A DNA stretch of 27,411 nt from CAYZMH01 sp964479445 (GTDB lineage: Bacteria; Bacteroidota; Bacteroidia; Bacteroidales; GCA-2748055), in NCBI GenBank assembly GCA_964479445.1, contig CAYZMH010000045.1, positions 1 to 27,411 on the forward strand, written 5' to 3'. This document shows positions 1 to 7,403 of this stretch, piece by piece. The translations under genes and the position numbers were made by a program. Numbering within the stretch: position 1 is the first letter of the stretch; every line of letters begins with the position of its first letter. Below the pieces are notes generated by a model. That model did no database searches, was not told the origin of the DNA, and saw nothing but the letters and a program-made list of their open reading frames with translations.

Positions 1-197
1 TGCAGAATAGTATTGGAATCGTCACAGCACTGAACCCCGTGCTGGGTTATGAAGTATGTTCCAGTCTGGCCAAAGAAGCCCTTCAAACCAATAGCCGGGT
101 ATATGACCTATGTATTAAAAAAGGATTGCTTTCTAAAAAAGAACTGGACAAGATCCTCTCACCGGAAAGAATGATTAAACCACAAAAGATGAGTTAA
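1..197 (+). CDS. aspA: Aspartate ammonia-lyase, C-terminal end (partial)
   Basis: Open from the window edge (first whole codon at base 3), this encodes about 64 residues ending in TAA. The protein reversibly deaminates L-aspartate to fumarate and ammonia in the cytoplasm. The stretch NSIGIVTALNPVLGYE matches the conserved aspartase segment NSIGIVTxLNP, and the tail KKGLLSKKELDKIL..ERMIKP matches the C-terminal subdomain of the aspartase/fumarase superfamily. Class II fumarase lacks this exact NSIGIVT signature at the same place, so aspartase is preferred. The catalytic SS loop lies outside the window and cannot be checked. The convergent initiator tRNA follows about 150 bases downstream, with a hairpin between them that can serve both transcripts. 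Confidence 0.85.
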   Translation, partial: QNSIGIVTALNPVLGYEVCSSLAKEALQTNSRVYDLCIKKGLLSKKELDKILSPERMIKPQKMS

Positions 198-308
198 TTC
201 AAGACCATTCAATTCGTGTAAGTAAAAGAGTGAAGATCATCGCTCTCTTAATGGAAAGAAACCAGTGTGATTGTCCTGCTTTCGCCTAAGCTATGGATGG
301 CAGAGAAG

Positions 309-343
309 AAAAAAACCCTGCACGTTCGTGCAAGGTTCTTTTT
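309..343 (-). terminator. Rho-independent terminator, usable on both strands
   Basis: Arms at 314-324 and 327-337 form a hairpin of about ten pairs with a GAAC tetraloop on the - strand, followed by seven U residues (the A tract at 309-315). On the - strand the one irregular pair is a G.U wobble, so it is strongest for the tRNA transcript. On the + strand the same position is a C.A mismatch, but the hairpin is followed by TTCTTTTT, so it may also end the aspA transcript. Confidence 0.75.
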
Positions 344-345
344 AG

Positions 346-418
<73 letters not shown>

Positions 419-493
419 ATATATTTTTGTGTGTCCGGGTTTGCGTTCCGGAACTTACCCGGCATCCACCCCCTGTTTTGTCAATTGCGAGTG

Positions 494-524
494 CAAATAT
501 ATAAGATGTTTCAGACAACGCAAA
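494..524 (-). promoter_or_regulatory. Promoter of the initiator tRNA
   Basis: On the - strand TTTG (521-524), a 19-base spacer and TATATTTG (494-501) match the Bacteroidota primary sigma factor consensus TTTG-N19-21-TAnnTTTG at every fixed position. Transcription would start near base 487, giving a leader of roughly 70 bases before the tRNA 5' end. This is the best promoter match I saw in the window, fitting a highly expressed RNA gene. Confidence 0.8.
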
Positions 525-557
525 GTTATTGTGGGATTTTCATTAAATCTACTCCAC

Positions 558-588
558 AAAAACAGGTAACACCTCCTTATTGGAGTGT
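558..588 (-). terminator. Possible weak terminator after the ROK kinase
   Basis: On the - strand ACACTCC pairs with GGAGGTGT (one bulged G) around the loop AATAA. Five U residues follow only after about seven more bases. The position fits the end of the permease-kinase transcript before the tRNA promoter, but the bulge and the distant U tract make it a weak candidate. Confidence 0.3.
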
Positions 589-657
589 CATAAATCTATA
601 TATAAGCTGGTTATCTTCCGGCAGAAATTCCGTTACCAGACAACAGCCGCCAGGCTA

Positions 658-1755
658 CTAAATGCTACTCAGCGCAAAGGCATACGCACCCAGTGAAATA
701 GCACGGCTGGCTCCTATCCGGCTTGTAGCAACGGCCAGGCGCGGCATGGGATCGTAAGCGATGGTTTTATCCGTGCCGGGAATCGGAAGCTCCTTCGAGT
801 AGTCCGCATAAAACGAGTTCCGGTCAGCCTCCTCATCCAGGTTAAAGATCCGTTGCACCAGCCTTGGCAATTTATCTGTATTGGATGGATGGTAATTGGA
901 ACCCAGCTCCTCCATCACGGCAGGCATATACAACTCTTTTGCCCCGGTAATTCCCCCGCCGATCACTACAATGCCATCGATCAGGGTCAACAGGTTGGCA
1001 ATGGTATCCCCCAGGGCCCGGCCCGTAACCCGGTAAGCATCCAGGGCTGCCTGCCGGTTCCCCTCCCTGGCACCCGTGGCAATGTCAAACACATCCTTGG
1101 GCATCAAATCATTCGGATAATCAATCCCGGCTTCCCGGGCATACACCCGCTGAATGGCGCGGGTACTTACCACATCCTCGGCATTTACCTCTGTATTATA
1201 CCGGTTGCTGAATAACCATACTTCGGCAGCCGTTGAGTTGTCTCCGATCAGTAACTGTCCATCCCTGACAATCCCTCCGCCAAAACCGGTTCCCAGGGTT
1301 AGTCCCACCAGGTTCCGGTAACGCTTCTGACTGCCGGCCTCCTCCAGCGCCTGGTTGATCTCTGGTAACACTCCTCCAAGCGCCTCACCGTAAGCATACA
1401 GGTCTCCGTCATTATTAATGAACACCGGTATATCAAAAGCCTCTTCCAAAATACTCTTCAAAGGAACCCCTCCGCGAAAAGCGGGCAGATTGTTGAGATC
1501 CCCGATGATGCCCCGGGGGTAATCAGCCGGACCCGGGAAGGCAAAACTGATCGCTACAGGCGAACCATCTACCTTCTCCGAGACCTCCCGGAAACCATCA
1601 ATCATCGTTTGTATACACAACTCCAGGTTATCTGCATTTGCCGGTTTTACCACATCCTCGATAACCGGTTTGCCCCGCTGAAGGGCCGAAAATACAAAAT
1701 TTGTCCCCCCGGCATCCAGGGTCATAACAATTCGTTCATCACGGTAAAGATCCAT
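658..1755 (-). CDS. ROK-family sugar kinase without the zinc motif
   Basis: This 365-residue cytoplasmic protein belongs to the ROK branch of the ASKHA fold and should phosphorylate a hexose such as glucose, fructose or mannose with ATP. Visible motifs are the phosphate-1 loop DAGGTNF (14-20), the catalytic segment FINNDGD with Asp116, GTGFGGG (155-161) and the adenosine/phosphate-2 motif VIGGGITG (264-271). The Cys-rich zinc motif that most ROK kinases carry after the active site (CxCGxxGCxE) is absent. The corresponding region, about 172-200, has no cysteine. It is also longer than the usual 290-320 residues, with an added segment near 285-345. The start lies 3 bases after the permease stop codon, so the two genes are surely cotranscribed and the kinase probably acts on the imported sugar. 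Substrate is not determined. Confidence 0.85.
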   Translation of the reverse strand: MDLYRDERIVMTLDAGGTNFVFSALQRGKPVIEDVVKPANADNLELCIQTMIDGFREVSEKVDGSPVAISFAFPGPADYPRGIIGDLNNLPAFRGGVPLKSILEEAFDIPVFINNDGDLYAYGEALGGVLPEINQALEEAGSQKRYRNLVGLTLGTGFGGGIVRDGQLLIGDNSTAAEVWLFSNRYNTEVNAEDVVSTRAIQRVYAREAGIDYPNDLMPKDVFDIATGAREGNRQAALDAYRVTGRALGDTIANLLTLIDGIVVIGGGITGAKELYMPAVMEELGSNYHPSNTDKLPRLVQRIFNLDEEADRNSFYADYSKELPIPGTDKTIAYDPMPRLAVATSRIGASRAISLGAYAFALSSI

Positions 1756-1758
1756 AAA

Positions 1759-2910
1759 TTACGCTTTTACAGTTTTAAAGGAGATAAGGAATACATAGAG
1801 CAGACAAAGCGCCGGTACAATGAATCCTGCCATCAACCCGAACACATCAGCGATCAGTCCGACCAGCATGGGAACAAATGCACCCCCGATAATAGCCGTC
1901 ACCATCAACCCCGAAATCTCGTTGCTTCGTTCCGGCATGGCATCCACCGTAATGGAAAAGATAAGCGGAAACACATTGGCAAAACCGAGTCCGGTTAACA
2001 CGATAAAAAGGAAAGCGGTAAACTGACTCGTAGCCAGGAACAATCCCGCGATTCCAACCAGCGAGATCACCGCTGTAATGGTCAGAAACAGTTTGGGCCG
2101 GATCCAGTTCAGGATCACCCCTCCTAAAAACCGCCCCGCCATCAGGAAAATGAAAAAGAACAGGGTCCCGAACAAACCCGTCTCCTTGATATCATAATTC
2201 AGGCGAGCCTCCAGGTAATTGGGCAATTTCGCACTCATGCTCACCTCCGAACCTACGTAAAGAAAGATCCCCAAAACCATCAGCAACACAACCGGATTCC
2301 GCAGCAGCGAGAAACAGGATCGAAACGTTGCCGGCTCCTCCTTGTCCATCGCCTTCTCCTGGATAGGGGTAAAATAAAGATAGAGGATCACGATCAGGAT
2401 GATGATCCCGTAAATGGGAAACAACAGCTTCCAGTCCATGCCCCAGTACTGTGCGGCAATAATGGGAATCAGCGATCCTGTTAACGACCCGATCGCCTTC
2501 ACGAACTGCCCGTACGATAAATTCCTTGAATACTTCCCCTTCGGCGAGACATCCCGCATGATCGGGTTCCCGGCCACCTGCAGAATGGTTGCCCCGGTTC
2601 CCAGCAACAGCAATCCGCTCAGAATCATTACAAAGGACGAATAATTCGACAGCATGGGCATCAGCATGCCCAGCAAAGCTGCCAGCAATCCGATCATCAA
2701 CATCCTTTTCCGTCCTTTCCGGTCCTGGTACAATCCCATGGGAACCGATAACAATCCGAACATGATAAATCCCATGAAGGTCACCAGTCCGGCACTGAAA
2801 TTGGTTAAACTAAAATCTTCCTGTAACTGGCTCGTCAGCGGCCCCGAAACATCGCCAAATCCCATCACCAGGAACGCCAGGAAAATGGGAGTACTCTTTG
2901 GTATTTTCAT
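1759..2910 (-). CDS. FHS-family sugar:proton symporter (MFS, FucP-like)
   Basis: This 383-residue inner-membrane protein has about 11-12 hydrophobic segments. The first-half MFS loop motif appears as GLYQDRKGRKRM (59-70). The segment TILQVAGNP (108-116) matches the LQVAANP signature of the fucose/glucose/N-acetylglucosamine permease (FHS) subfamily, and GGAFVPMLVG near the C-terminus is also typical of that group. It is shorter than E. coli FucP (438 residues), mainly through a short N-terminus. It is first in an operon with the ROK kinase, so the pair would import and phosphorylate one sugar. The divergent neighbour is a sulfatase, which suggests but does not prove that the sugar comes from a sulfated glycan. 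I found no clear -33/-7 promoter in the 185-base divergent gap for this direction. Confidence 0.88.
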   Translation of the reverse strand: MKIPKSTPIFLAFLVMGFGDVSGPLTSQLQEDFSLTNFSAGLVTFMGFIMFGLLSVPMGLYQDRKGRKRMLMIGLLAALLGMLMPMLSNYSSFVMILSGLLLLGTGATILQVAGNPIMRDVSPKGKYSRNLSYGQFVKAIGSLTGSLIPIIAAQYWGMDWKLLFPIYGIIILIVILYLYFTPIQEKAMDKEEPATFRSCFSLLRNPVVLLMVLGIFLYVGSEVSMSAKLPNYLEARLNYDIKETGLFGTLFFFIFLMAGRFLGGVILNWIRPKLFLTITAVISLVGIAGLFLATSQFTAFLFIVLTGLGFANVFPLIFSITVDAMPERSNEISGLMVTAIIGGAFVPMLVGLIADVFGLMAGFIVPALCLLYVFLISFKTVKA

Positions 2911-3050
2911 ATCAAGCTAGATTTTTGTGAAAAAAGTAAAAGTAAGATTTCACACCCGGAAGACCACAGAATATTACTTATTTAAAACGATTCTTTGCTA
3001 GGACGCCGGTTACCCGGAACAAAATTCGCTCCATGAACCCAATTATTCGT

Positions 3051-3058
3051 TATATTTG
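3051..3058 (+). promoter_or_regulatory. -7 element of the sulfatase promoter
   Basis: TATATTTG matches the Bacteroidota -7 consensus TAnnTTTG exactly. The -33 side is poor: the best candidate is TTCG at 3025-3028 with a 22-base spacer. Transcription would begin near 3065, leaving a leader of about 30 bases before the GTG start. Confidence 0.55.
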
Positions 3059-3072
3059 ACCTCGAAACCATC

Positions 3073-3099
3073 ATGTATCATAAAAATCTTTTGTTGTGA
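3073..3099 (+). other. Eight-codon leader frame overlapping the sulfatase start
   Basis: An ATG at 3073 opens the tiny frame MYHKNLLL, which ends with TGA at 3097-3099. That stop overlaps the GTG start of the sulfatase (3096-3098) in a GTGA arrangement typical of translational coupling. It lies just after the predicted transcription start. It may be a coupling leader, the true N-terminus separated by a one-base change, or chance. Confidence 0.3.
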
Positions 3100-4712
3100 A
3101 ACCACTCCATACGATCATCCTGACCGGCGGAATCCTGGGGGCCATATCCTCCTGTCAGACCGGCACGAAAAAAGCAGACCAGCAGGAACTCGAACGACCC
3201 AATATCCTGTTTATCATGTCCGACGACCATGCGTACCAGGCTATCAGTGCCTACGATGATAAACTCATGGAAACCCCCCAGATCGATCGCATCGCCGAGG
3301 AGGGCATGCTCTTTACCAACGCCAGCGTTACCAACTCCATCTGCGCACCCTCCAGGGCCGTGATCCTCACAGGTAAACACAGCCATATCAACGGGAAGAT
3401 CGACAACCGGTTCCCGTTCGATACCACCAATATCACCTTCCCGCAAATCCTCCACGATAATGGCTACCAGACCGCCATGTTCGGGAAACTGCACTTTGGA
3501 AACAACCCGAAAGGATTCGACCAGTTTAAGATATTGCCCGGACAGGGAACCTACTACAACCCCGATTTCATTACCAAGTACGAAGGACGGGTGAGAATAG
3601 AAGGATACACGACCGACCTGATCACCGATATGACTATCGATTGGTTTGAAAACGAGATGAAAAAGGATCAGCCCTTTTTGATGATGTACCTCCATAAAGC
3701 ACCCCACAGGGAGTGGCTGCCGGCACCCCGTCACTACAAGGAGTACATCAACAAAACCTATCCGGAACCTCCTACCCTCTTCGATGATTACGAAGGCAGG
3801 GAGGCCGCCAAACAGGCCGAGATGAATATCCTCGACCATATGAACTGGGCCGGAGATTCCAAGATCTATCCCGAGGTGATGGATGAACTGGGCATCGAAG
3901 AGACCATCGGCTGGGACAAGAAAGCCTTCGAGCGCGAAGTAGGCCGCCAGAACGAAGAGCAGCGTGCCACCTGGGATTCGGTGTACGGACCCATGAACGA
4001 GGAGTTTAAAAAGAACTACCCCGATATGGACCGGGAGGACCTCATGCACTGGCGCTACCAGCGATATATGCAGGACTACCTGGGATCCATCGCTGCCGTG
4101 GACGAAGGTGTGGGACGCGTGCTGGACTACCTGGAAGAGAACGGAATGGCGGAAAACACCATCGTGGTCTACACCTCCGACCAGGGCTTCTACCTGGGTG
4201 AACACGGCTGGTTCGACAAACGGTTCATCTACGACGAATCCTTCAAAACACCCCTGCTTGTGCGGTGGCCCGGTAAAACAAAACCAGGATCGGTCTGTAC
4301 AAAGATGGTACAGAACCTGGACTTCGCCCAGACCTTCCTGGAAGCAGCCGGGATCCAACCCCCTTCCGACATGCAGGGCGAATCACTCATCCCCCTGCTG
4401 GAAGGAGATACCAGTCGGTGGGACCGCGACGCAGTTTATTACCATTATTACGAATACCCCGCCATACACATGGTGAAACGCCACTACGGGATCGTTACCC
4501 AGGAATATAAACTGGTGCACTTCTATTACGATATTGATGAATGGGAACTATACGACCGGAAAAAAGATCCCATGGAGATGAATAACGTCTATAACGATCC
4601 GGAATATGCAGGGGTGGTCGAGGAAATGACAGCTAAACTCAAGGAGCTGCGCAAAAAATACAAAGACTCCAAAGAGCTCGATCAGAAATTCATCGAGATG
4701 TATAACCAATAA
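3096..4712 (+). CDS. Type I sulfatase, lipoprotein
   Basis: This 538-residue protein hydrolyses sulfate esters, probably on a carbohydrate. The N-terminus is a lipoprotein signal ending in AISSC (Cys20), so it should be membrane-anchored outside the cytoplasm. The metal-binding pair DD (43-44) follows RPNILFIMS. The modification motif CAPSR (83-87) shows a cysteine-type sulfatase whose Cys83 must be converted to formylglycine by a maturase not present here. SDQGFYLGEHGWFDK (Asp362, Gln363, His370) supplies further metal and active-site residues. The overall pattern (TNSICAPSRA, SHINGKIDN) resembles glycosaminoglycan and N-acetylglucosamine-6-sulfatase groups, but the substrate is an inference. 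The only usable start in frame is GTG at 3096, because a stop codon lies just upstream at 3081. It diverges from the sugar permease and kinase operon. Confidence 0.9.
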   Translation: MKPLHTIILTGGILGAISSCQTGTKKADQQELERPNILFIMSDDHAYQAISAYDDKLMETPQIDRIAEEGMLFTNASVTNSICAPSRAVILTGKHSHINGKIDNRFPFDTTNITFPQILHDNGYQTAMFGKLHFGNNPKGFDQFKILPGQGTYYNPDFITKYEGRVRIEGYTTDLITDMTIDWFENEMKKDQPFLMMYLHKAPHREWLPAPRHYKEYINKTYPEPPTLFDDYEGREAAKQAEMNILDHMNWAGDSKIYPEVMDELGIEETIGWDKKAFEREVGRQNEEQRATWDSVYGPMNEEFKKNYPDMDREDLMHWRYQRYMQDYLGSIAAVDEGVGRVLDYLEENGMAENTIVVYTSDQGFYLGEHGWFDKRFIYDESFKTPLLVRWPGKTKPGSVCTKMVQNLDFAQTFLEAAGIQPPSDMQGESLIPLLEGDTSRWDRDAVYYHYYEYPAIHMVKRHYGIVTQEYKLVHFYYDIDEWELYDRKKDPMEMNNVYNDPEYAGVVEEMTAKLKELRKKYKDSKELDQKFIEMYNQ

Positions 4713-4735
4713 TCGCGACAGCTCATACAGAAAGG

Positions 4736-5118
4736 TTATTCATATACCGGTTCCAGCCAGGGTTCGGCTGAGCGATATCTGCTCTCCGATGCCAAGCGGA
4801 TTCCCCGTTTCATGATCTCCAGCACTTCGGACACCTTGAAATCCGCCGCCACATGCCCCGGTGAGTTGTAAAAGTCACGACCATCGCCATAATGCTTTTT
4901 CCACACTACGGGCATCACTGCCCCGTTGATCCAGGTAGCATGCTCGCCCTTGAAGGTCGTGGTTGCCGGTACCTTCACATTGGGATCCGCGTGCATATAA
5001 TACTGCTCGGAGTGCATGTCAAAATCCTCGAGCCCCTCCATAACCCGATCACCGGGACAGGTTACCTGCACCGAATAATCGATCAACCCGCCGCCGGTAT
5101 GATGACCAACTTTTACCT
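4736..5118 (-). pseudogene. 3' remnant of a ThuA-family gene (5' truncated)
   Basis: The - strand frame ending at 4736 encodes the C-terminal half of a ThuA-like domain (trehalose-utilisation family, class I glutamine amidotransferase-like fold). Recognisable pieces are HHTGGGLIDYSV, FDMHSEQYYMHADPN, ATTTF, PVVWKKHYGDGRDFYNS, GHVAADF and EVLEIMKRG. ThuA proteins are usually 210-250 residues. Here about 127 residues are homologous, and the first 100 or so are missing. The frame remains open up to base 5188, but the extra codons are not ThuA-like and run antisense into the start of the histidine kinase. The missing half cannot lie further upstream, because the kinase occupies that DNA. I read it as a deletion remnant. 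It converges on the sulfatase, a common neighbour of ThuA proteins in glycan loci. Confidence 0.7.
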
Positions 5119-5164
5119 GTTTTATTTCCCATAAACGGCGAGTTTGTTGTATTTTTATCCCACA

Positions 5165-7171
5165 ATGCGTCTTATAAAGATCATACAACAGGTAAGATGG
5201 GTCGCCCTGGGGGGGGTCCTCCTGTTCCAGGCTGTATCGATCAGGGCCGGATCACCCGCTGCCATTGCAGAGAAAGGAACCGCGAGAATACCGGCCGACC
5301 TGCTGAACCGGGAAGAAACCCTCCGCCTGTCAGGTCATTGGGCCTTCCACTGGAAGACCTTCATCGATCCCGAAAATCCAGGCGCCCGTGAACCCGATCT
5401 TTACGGCAAGGTGCCGGCTTACTGGACCGATTACGTGGAGGATATCCCGGGTGTAACCGGAACAGGCTATGGCTCTTATCACCTGCAGCTCGCCATGGAA
5501 GGGGGAGAGGGCAAAACGATCACCTTCCGGATCCCCATCTTTGACACCTCCTATGAACTCTTTATTAACGGGGAGAGACAGGCATCCAACGGGAAACCGG
5601 GGAAAAACCGCGAAACATCAGAACCGGCCTATCAGCCCATCCTTCTCGATTACCGGCTGCCTTCCGATACCCTCAACCTGGTGTTTCACGTCTCCAACCA
5701 CTGGCACCGAAGGGGAGGTTTCTGGAAGCATATGGAAGTTGGAGCCCCGGAGGTTGTGCACAGGAAAGTGGAACGCAAACAGGTGTATACCTACTCATCC
5801 ATCGGGATCCTCCTGGCATTCGCCATCTTTTTCCTCTTCTTCCGGATCATCTCACCACGGGAAGAGGTGATGCTCCTGTTCAGCCTGACGATCTTCGGGA
5901 TCTTCCTCCGCTCCATCAGCACCGGCCTCATTACTGCCAATACCTTTACCGACCCCTCGTGGAGCTGGACGGTGAAACTGGAATATGTGGGTACCTACCT
6001 GGCTTTCCTGTTCGGAATTCTCTACCTGCACCGGTTTTTCCCCGCCCGGAAAATGAATGCAATCGTGCGAATCAACACGGTGGTCATGAGCCTTCTGTTA
6101 CTGACAGTGCTGGTTACCAGCGTCCGGGTTTTCTCCTACACCATTATGATGTTCCAGGTGCTGGCCCTCTTCTTTATGCTCTATTATATTTACCGCAGCC
6201 TGATGGCCTCCCTCCGGGGGAACACCATCCATAGTCTGTTTTTCATCAGCCTGATCCTCTTTTCAGCCTCCCTGGTGAATGACATTCTCATATCCATTTC
6301 CAAAACGAGCCTCACCACCGACTATATCACCCATCTGGCCTTCCAGGCGTTTATACTCCTTCAATCCATTGTGCTGATCAAGAGGTGGTTGGCAGATTAC
6401 CAGGAACGGGTACGGTTGAGCACGGAACTGACCACCGTCAATGAAAACCTGGAGCAGCTGGTGACAAACCGAACCAGCGAGCTGAAAGAATCGCTCGATA
6501 TGAAAAACCAGCTCTTCTCCATCATTGCCCATGACCTGAAAAACCCGGTATCCAACCTGGCCCAGTACAGTGACCTGCTGCTTGAAAACGAGAAGCTTAA
6601 AGAGGAACGACCGGTGCTGACCGAACTGAAACTCATGGCTTACGCCGCCATTGAACTGATCGATAACCTTACCTTTTGGGGCCGACAGCAGGGTAAACAG
6701 ATCAGTTACAGGCCCGAAACGGTCTCACTGAACCAGAAGTTTTCCGAAATCGAACAACTCTTTGATCAGAAAGCCCGCTGGAAACAGATCAACCTGCAGA
6801 CCCTGGTCGAAGGTGAATTAAAGGTTACATGCGATGCGGTCCTGTTTGACCTGGTGCTGCGAAATATGGTTTCCAACGGAATTAAGTTTACCGAACGGGG
6901 GGGAAGAGTGACTCTCTCAGCTAAACCAGAAAATGAAAACGTAAGAATTACCGTCGAAGATACCGGGATCGGGATACGCCGGGAAGTTGTTGATGCCCTT
7001 CAGGAAAACAAGGAGATACCCTCAACACCGGGGACCGAACAGGAGAAAGGTACCGGACTGGGCCTGAAACTTATCCGTGACCTGGTGGAGGTCAATAAAA
7101 GTACCCTGGAGATCTACAGCACCCCCGGGAAAGGCACCATCCTCTCTTTCCTTCTCCCCCGCGCCGAATAA
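5165..7171 (+). CDS. 7TMR-DISM sensor histidine kinase
   Basis: This is a 668-residue inner-membrane kinase. Order: signal peptide (about 1-28), periplasmic jelly-roll sensor domain (about 50-195, DISMED2-like, with YGSYHLQL and FDTSYELFINGE), seven transmembrane helices (about 210-405, 7TMR-DISM), coiled coil (405-440), HisKA domain with phospho-acceptor His456 in SIIAHDLKNP, and HATPase domain with N-box Asn571 (RNMVSNGIKF), G1 box DTGIGI and G2 box GTGLGLKLI. The sensor class is known for binding small carbohydrate-like or other ligands, but no ligand can be named. There is no receiver or DNA-binding domain and no response regulator next door, so the partner is elsewhere. An upstream TTG (5144) is in frame, but ATG 5165 is preferred because the signal peptide begins there. 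Confidence 0.9.
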   Translation: MRLIKIIQQVRWVALGGVLLFQAVSIRAGSPAAIAEKGTARIPADLLNREETLRLSGHWAFHWKTFIDPENPGAREPDLYGKVPAYWTDYVEDIPGVTGTGYGSYHLQLAMEGGEGKTITFRIPIFDTSYELFINGERQASNGKPGKNRETSEPAYQPILLDYRLPSDTLNLVFHVSNHWHRRGGFWKHMEVGAPEVVHRKVERKQVYTYSSIGILLAFAIFFLFFRIISPREEVMLLFSLTIFGIFLRSISTGLITANTFTDPSWSWTVKLEYVGTYLAFLFGILYLHRFFPARKMNAIVRINTVVMSLLLLTVLVTSVRVFSYTIMMFQVLALFFMLYYIYRSLMASLRGNTIHSLFFISLILFSASLVNDILISISKTSLTTDYITHLAFQAFILLQSIVLIKRWLADYQERVRLSTELTTVNENLEQLVTNRTSELKESLDMKNQLFSIIAHDLKNPVSNLAQYSDLLLENEKLKEERPVLTELKLMAYAAIELIDNLTFWGRQQGKQISYRPETVSLNQKFSEIEQLFDQKARWKQINLQTLVEGELKVTCDAVLFDLVLRNMVSNGIKFTERGGRVTLSAKPENENVRITVEDTGIGIRREVVDALQENKEIPSTPGTEQEKGTGLGLKLIRDLVEVNKSTLEIYSTPGKGTILSFLLPRAE

Positions 7172-7371
7172 GAAGGTAACACCCCTGATCGCACTGCCGG
7201 CATTAGATGAACACCCTGGTTCACAGTTTTATAAAAGGTGGTCAATCAAGACCCTCCCGGCACTCGCACACCCCTCCCCGGCCTGAGAAAAACCAGTGGC
7301 TGTACTCACTGACCTTCACCCGGAAAACCAACGGCTCTGACCACAGCATGTGATAAAAACGATTATTATTC

Positions 7372-7385
7372 GTGAAATAATTCAC
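7372..7385. promoter_or_regulatory. Crp/Fnr-type operator GTGA-N6-TCAC
   Basis: GTGAAATAATTCAC is an inverted repeat of GTGAA with a 4-base centre. Read as GTGA-N6-TCAC it has the half-site sequence and spacing of the classical Crp operator core. It lies 18 bases before the first ATG of a Crp/Fnr-family gene and 9 bases before its -7 element. Its centre would be about 30 bases upstream of the predicted transcription start, covering the -33 region. That placement favours autorepression, although activation is possible because no TTTG -33 box is present. Confidence 0.5.
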
Positions 7386-7394
7386 TTATTTGTG

Positions 7395-7402
7395 TAACTT
7401 TG
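7395..7402 (+). promoter_or_regulatory. -7 element of the Crp/Fnr gene
   Basis: TAACTTTG matches TAnnTTTG. No TTTG occurs at the proper -33 distance; that space is taken by the palindrome. Transcription would begin about 5-7 bases downstream, that is after the ATG at 7404. If this promoter is the one used, translation should begin at the next in-frame ATG, 7419. Confidence 0.5.
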
Positions 7403-7403
7403 G

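Noticed and set aside
2927..2953. Inverted repeat GTGAAA-N15-TTTCAC in the permease/sulfatase divergent gap
   Set aside because: The half-sites resemble the Crp-type palindrome at 7372, but the 15-base spacer does not fit a Crp dimer. Kept only as a weak hint.
3078..4358. Open frame of 426 codons antisense to the sulfatase
   Set aside because: No recognisable domain, and it mirrors the codon pattern of the well supported sulfatase on the other strand.
5150..5157. TATTTTTA as a -7 element for the histidine kinase
   Set aside because: Last base mismatched, -33 position reads TTCC, and the start would coincide with the ATG. Too weak to annotate.
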